This document shows positions 59,043 to 64,000 of a stretch of 64,000 nt of DNA, in pieces (position 1 is the first letter of the stretch; each line of letters begins with the position of its first letter). Both the position numbers and the translations under genes were made by a program. A model generated the notes under the pieces. The model had not been told where the DNA came from. It saw nothing but the letters and a program-made list of their open reading frames with translations, and did no database searches. Source of the DNA: Dillenia suffruticosa (lineage: Eukaryota; Streptophyta; Magnoliopsida; Dilleniales; Dilleniaceae); assembly GCA_033439265.1 (NCBI GenBank), contig JAVTVX010000011.1, forward strand, positions 13,909,090-13,973,089, written 5' to 3'.

Positions 59043-59207
59043 CTGAGACTCCTTTGTAGCACCAGTAATAACAGATGAGACATGGGGATTTGCAGCACAC
59101 CAAGCAATTGCAAGTTGAGACAGAGGCACACCCAGCTCTTGTGCAATAGGTGTCAGTCCATTCACTTTCTTCAATACATCATCAACCAGAGACCTACTAG
59201 CAAGGTT
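59043..59207 (-). CDS. KAB1: KAB1-type K+ channel beta subunit, penultimate exon
   Basis: Fifty-five codons in phase 0 between an acceptor CAG (59208-59210) and a donor GTTAG (59042 down). Reads [18 protein letters not shown], then [20 protein letters not shown], the aldo-keto reductase C-terminal region that contributes to NADPH binding, nearly as in Arabidopsis KAB1. No upstream exon is visible between 59208 and 64000. Either the preceding intron is longer than 4.8 kb, swollen by the retroelements here, or this is a 3' fragment of the gene. The two exons show no damage. Confidence 0.9.
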
Positions 59208-60570
59208 CTGATAGATTGAAAAAGAATAAAATAAATAACATCAAACTTTAGTGAGAATTGAATCTTTATGCATAATATATACAAAAGGCATACAAGACTA
59301 AATCACCATATACCACCAAGAAGACTAAAGGAGAAAACGCCAATAAAAGCATTTGGTCTGTCCAGAAAATGCGCGATGTTCTCATGATTTTCCTCATCTA
59401 AACCAACTACTCATCTTTCTGCAATTCACAAGGGGTTAAAACATTTTGAAGGTAATTATGTGACCTAACCACAAGTTAGTCTAATACTCTAATACTTTAG
59501 CATTAGCTAACAACGCGAATCTTCCAGTCCAGGTACAAACATGATTTTAAACATGAACAGGTCGATATCAACAAACCTTAACAATTATTTAGGGTAAACA
59601 AGAGCATGCATATAGAAGCCATTTTTTCAATGTCTTCCATTAGATGAGAATAATTATGACAAACATTGTCTAAAATGGTTTTCACAACTGGTCTTTATAA
59701 TGTGTTCTAGACCTGACTTGACCCCCCAATGTATATAGTAATAGAGACTGTTTTCACAAATTCACAAGATTATTTCCCTCTCGATATCGTATAGGTTCTA
59801 AAAGAAGTAAGGATCCCAAGTAAAAGAATTCGCCTCCACTTAATGTCAAGAAGTAGGAGCATCATGGAAAAGAAATAATAAAGGGAGATGAGCCTAGGGG
59901 AAGCAAAATAACACTGATTGTGGAGGCAGATTCTTGACAACCAGCCCAAAGGCCGTAGAGGATTCTGGGGGCGGAAATCCTAAAAGGGTCCCCATTGATG
60001 ACATTTAATTCTCAACTTGCAAGAAAGAATCCACAAGCAACTCTCCGTGTGGGAACCAGTACGGTTCAAATAAGAATTTTGGCTTATTTATCACAGGTTT
60101 TGACAATGACTTAAGGGATGATCTAGTTGACAGAGAAAACAAAGCTGACGTGGAGAACAACAGTTAAAGAAGTTAGGATATGATGTAGAACGAGAAGCCC
60201 TTAAATCAAATTGCAAGTTGTTGAGCACAACGGCAGATTCAGAAGATGAATGTACAACTCAAAGGGAGGTCAAAGTGTCATTTTATGGGTCAATCAGCAT
60301 GCCGAAATTTGCAGCCAGGCCATGACTAATGGGGCAGTAATCCTTCACCACCCTGAGGGATTGAAATTATTGCCTGAAGGGATCGCTAGGGCAATCCCAA
60401 GGCATGGTAAGAATGCAGCATCATTCCCCTTCATTGCCACAGTGATGAAAAAACTAAGGAGTAGAAATTATTGCCCCAAGGGATTGCTGGGGTGATCCAT
60501 GGATGCGATGATAATCCAGCCTAGTCCCTTCCACCACAAGGGCGATCCGCTCCTTGCAAATTCTGATTTT
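59208..60570. other. Non-coding DNA upstream of KAB1 exon
   Basis: No KAB1-like exon on the minus strand. Around 59930-60500 the sequence is less AT-rich, with repeated short motifs such as AAGGGATTGCTGGGG and GGGATCGCTAGGGC; a short plus-strand frame there is probably fortuitous. Could be retroelement interior next to the LTR-like stretch at 60571. Confidence 0.4.
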
Positions 60571-60831
60571 TGTCAGATTTTGTAGTATTTTCCTTTTTAT
60601 TTAGTTTGATTTTCTAGAGCTGCTAGAACTCTAGAATAAGCTTGTATAATTTGTTTCCTTAGAAGATTTGTTTAGGACTTTACTTGTTCCCTACTCAAAC
60701 TTAGTCTATTTAAACACTTGTTAGAGTTTGTATTGTTCAACTTTTAGTATTATTTTTCAATAAAGACTCGTAGCTTTCTTTTCTTTGTGGGTGGACTTTC
60801 ATTGCAATGCTTCAGGGTTTGTGCTCTAACA
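60571..60831 (+). repeat. Possible LTR (261 bp)
   Basis: TGTCAGATTTTG ... GCTCTAACA, giving near-inverted ends (TGTCAGA / TCTAACA). It has a TATA-like CTATTTAAA near 60706 followed by an AATAAA at 60759-60764, the layout of an LTR promoter and polyadenylation region. No second LTR or clear primer site found. Confidence 0.4.
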
Positions 60832-62168
60832 TATCCCACAACCGCTTTCCCACTACTCCAAGATATCAAGAGCTTATAGAGATCCCAAGAGATTAGAGTC
60901 TTTTCCAAATTACCAAAAGACCATAAGGGAGGAGGGGGATGAGATCATGGCAAAGGCATGACGAATTTTGTTGTCATTTGTCAAATTTGTAGATTAAGGG
61001 GCTTGGACAGTGAGCCTTAGCCTAGAAAACAATAGCAAAAGAATAATTGGGGAAAGCAAAGTTAACAACTAACTTTGTTCACAACTAAGGTTGAACTTTG
61101 ATACTCCCGTGATCAGTGGTATTCAAAATCTCAAATAGGTTTCTTGGGAACCTATAGGTGTTAAGAGGATTTTTCCTTTTTCATTCATTCCTTGTTTATG
61201 GTATAGGAGGCGCCAAAAGGCACCAAGGGGATGTGACCCAAGGACACAATCAGACATTTACAAAGAATCCACATAAAGTAGAAAAAGCTGTGAAATAGAG
61301 AAGTCACAGATATGAAAAATGTAGCCATGGTTATTTATAACTATTAATAAAGAGAAGTGTAGCTTATGATGATTCAAAATGTCTCTGCATTCTGTCCCTT
61401 AATATATTGGAATTTTACATTTTGTGAGAAAAAAATAAAGCCGTAAGATGGATGGGAATTCAAATATCTGAATAAATTGCCAACAGATTTTTCTAAAAAC
61501 AAGAGTAAAACCATCCAATAACTACTATTTAACCGTACATAAATTCACCATTCAATATTTTTATGTCAAATTTACCTTTTCAAATTTCTTTTCATCTCCG
61601 CAACTTTATTTTTTATCAAATTCATCTTAATTCGTTGCACGTGGGCTATATAAAATAACGGTAGTCATCGCAATCACAAAACTTAAATAAGAACATTTGA
61701 AACCCAAATAATGATGGACCAACAAACTAAAAGTGGTCACAAGGGAGGTTTCAATGTACAACAGGAAAGCACAAATGCAGAAGCACAAGATTTGGTGAGA
61801 TGCCATTTGTGTTGGCTTTGGCTTTGGAAAGAACACACAGGGTAGAGAAGGAAACGAACTCATGTGTATAGGATGGCTGTCTGTATTTAACTGACATTTT
61901 TAACTAATACATTAGGCATAAGCTCTTCAGAAGAATCCCACCTTATCTTGCCATGAATACTCTTGATCTAGGACATCTCTAGGATGAATGTCGTGATCAT
62001 TTGATCAACAGAAAAATCATCAGAAGTTGAAGAATGGGTGCTTCAAATGATTGAGAAAACTGAGAGTTCTTGCTAATTTGGACAAATTTGCTTTGAAAGT
62101 AATCTTAATTTGCTTCATAGCTGTAATAGGGCTTACTTGCCAATATTCTTAATATCTTAGATTTAAGA
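60832..62168. other. Intergenic or intronic DNA, no gene seen
   Basis: AT-rich with stops in all frames; no recognisable motif. Confidence 0.45.
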
Positions 62169-63708
62169 AAGTGTTGGGATGACTATTTTGATAATGTCTT
62201 TAACGTTGAGAGCACAATAGGCGTAGAACAGATCACAATATCTGTAAAAGAGATTAATAGAAATTTTAAATGTAAAATTCATTCTCATAAAATAAAGGAG
62301 ACCTTAAAAAAAATGAAAAATAATAAAACCATAGGATTTAATGACATTCCTATTGAGGTATGGAAATGTTTGGGTGAATTCGGCGTAATAATCTTAACGA
62401 CTCTTTTCAACATATTTTGACAAATCAAGAAAATGTCACAAACATAGAAGAAGAGCACACTTGTACCATTGTATAAGAATAAAAGAAACATATAAAATTG
62501 TTCCAACTATAGAGAAATTAAACTTATGAGTCATACTATGAAATTATAAAGATATGATAAAGTATAAATTGAGACCGGAGATAAGTGTGTCCCAAAATCA
62601 ATTTGGATTTATACTAAAACGATCTACCACTGAAACAATTTACTTGTTAAGACAGTTGATAGAGACATTTAGAGTGTAGAAAAGAGACATACATATGGTA
62701 TTCATTGATCTAGAAAAAAAATATGACAGGGTTTCTAGAAACATGTTGTGGTGGGCGCCAATGAAGAAAGAGATTTTTTTTAAATATATTAATCTTATTA
62801 GACATGTATGAAAGAGCTATGACCAATGCAAGAACTTGCGGGGTCTAAGCGATAGATTCTCTATTAACATTAGGCTCCATCAAGATTCGGCATTAAACGC
62901 CATTCTTTTCGCAATAGTGATAGATGAAATCACAAAAAACATTCAAGATGAAATCACAAAAAACATTCAAAATGAAATACCATGGTGTATATTTTTTGCA
63001 AATGATATAGTGTTGGTAGATGAAACTAAAAAGGGTATTAGTACTAAATTAAAGTTATGGAGGGTCACACTGGAATCTAGAGGATTCAGATTGAGTAGTT
63101 CCAAAATTGAATATATGAGATGTAAGTTTAGTGACAATCATTAGAATGATAAAAAAACAATTAGGTTATAAGGAAATGACATCAAAAAGTGAACATTTTA
63201 GATATCTTGATTTTATCATTCAGAACGATGACAATATAGATGAGAATATGAACAATAGAATTTAAGCAGGTTAAATAAAATGGAGAAAAGTATTCGGAAT
63301 TCTTTGCAATTGCACGATACCATTACATTTAAAGGAAAAATTCTATATAATTGTAGTTAGACCATCACTATTGTATGCCACTGAGTATTGAGCCATTAAA
63401 CAACAATAAAAGTATAAAATAGTTGTAACTAAAATGAAAATATTTAGGTGGATGTGTGACAAAACTAGAAAAGATAGAATTAGAAACGAAGAGACACGTA
63501 ATAAGTTAGGAGTTAGTTCAATTGTAGATAAAATGCGAGAATACTGTTTAAAGTGGTTTGAGCATGTGTAACGAAAACTCATGGACGCATGAGATAGGCC
63601 GTTAAAAATTTGGATGTAACTTATTTGTAAAGACATGATAGTTATGGATTTAATTGAAGAGATGGTCTTAGATAGAAATGAGTGGTGTAGGAGAATCGAC
63701 ACAAATTA
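62169..63708 (+). pseudogene. LINE reverse transcriptase, degenerate
   Basis: Plant LINE (non-LTR retrotransposon) RT. Landmarks in shifting frames: YFDNVFNVE at about 62180, NDIPIEVWKCLGEFG at about 62340, YREIKLMSHTMKL, MVFIDLEKKYDRVSR (62697 on, catalytic Asp kept), GLSDRFSINIRLHQDSA (62842 on), FFANDIVLVDETKKG, LESRGFRLSSSKIEYM and a terminal NEWCRRIDTN at about 63680. The catalytic pair is FAND rather than FADD, so inactive. An eight-residue DEITKNIQ unit is tandemly duplicated just before it. Stops at 62417, 63142 and elsewhere. The first ORF and poly-A tail were not identified. Confidence 0.88.
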
Positions 63709-64000
63709 AATTAATACTATTTTTTTAATCCGTCCGATATTTGTCTTTCAAATGGTCAACTCCAAAATTTAGGATAAAAAAGCCTAGCTTGTATTCTCAA
63801 TATCTTCGATTCAATAACCCCGCTTAGGACTATAAATACATTACATATCTTCTGCTTAAGCATCTTTTCAATATTATTTATAAAAAGTTTCTCTTGGGAA
63901 TTCCTTCCCCACTTCGTAGATTCTAAGGCTTTTGTTTGGTGGAAATTGAATTGCTTATTATTTCTCATAGGTTAGATATGTAATGGCCAATTTAATTCCA
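63709..64000. other. AT-rich end of window
   Basis: Probable 3' flank of the LINE. A minus-strand frame at 63968-63756 has no recognisable domain. No gene supported. Confidence 0.4.

Noticed and set aside
60250-60495. 81-aa plus-strand frame
   Set aside because: No domain; it lies on short repeated motifs near an LTR-like region.

Overview
The window is nuclear DNA of a flowering plant, most likely a dicot. It is AT-rich, carries a plant-type telomere motif (CCCTAAA), plant Copia, Gypsy, LINE, TRIM and SINE elements, a tandem family of DUF247 (UPF0481) genes, and the 3' end of a KAB1-type potassium-channel beta-subunit gene with plant-style introns. I see no prokaryotic, organellar or CRISPR features.

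Layout. 1-4412: 5' half of a decayed Copia retrotransposon on the minus strand. Its integrase is broken by a 25-bp telomeric insert between two copies of an 87-bp duplication. 4413-46240: an array of five DUF247 units, all on the minus strand. Genes 1 (4893-6509), 3 (17935-19686) and 5 (43939-45553) are closely related 'type A' copies. Genes 2 (11179-12937) and 4 (34600-35225) are 'type B' pseudogenes. The order spacer P, gene 2, spacer Q, gene 3 (about 7.3-21 kb) recurs as P', gene 4, Q', gene 5 (about 25.2-46 kb), so a two-gene block was duplicated. A shared MITE (7.5/25.4 kb) and a shared SINE (16.6/42.6 kb) support this. Comparing paralogous copies gives 'empty sites' that define many insertions to the base: SINEs at 12264, 16619, 24855 and 41909, a TRIM at 13298, a three-LTR non-autonomous element at 22548, a 1.44-kb unclassified insert at 25781, and a 2.8-kb solo LTR at 29171.

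46.2-58 kb: a CA microsatellite with an orphan promoter-like stretch, then a rearranged duplicate of the region downstream of KAB1, then a 5'-truncated Ty3/Gypsy element (about 48417-56938). A 2.75-kb solo LTR with a perfect 5-bp target duplication sits inside its pol region. 58.0-59.2 kb: the last two coding exons of the KAB1 gene (minus strand). 59.2-64 kb: no further KAB1 exons seen, an LTR-like stretch near 60.6-60.8 kb, and a dead LINE reverse transcriptase at 62.2-63.7 kb.

Only DUF247 genes 1 and 3 look intact as read. Gene 5 differs from intact by one base in a 10-base homopolymer. The DUF247 proteins share an unusual central hydrophobic segment in addition to the usual C-terminal membrane anchor, and gene 3 has an expanded in-frame peptide repeat. 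These are the most biologically interesting coding signals. I found no wholly new multi-gene system.
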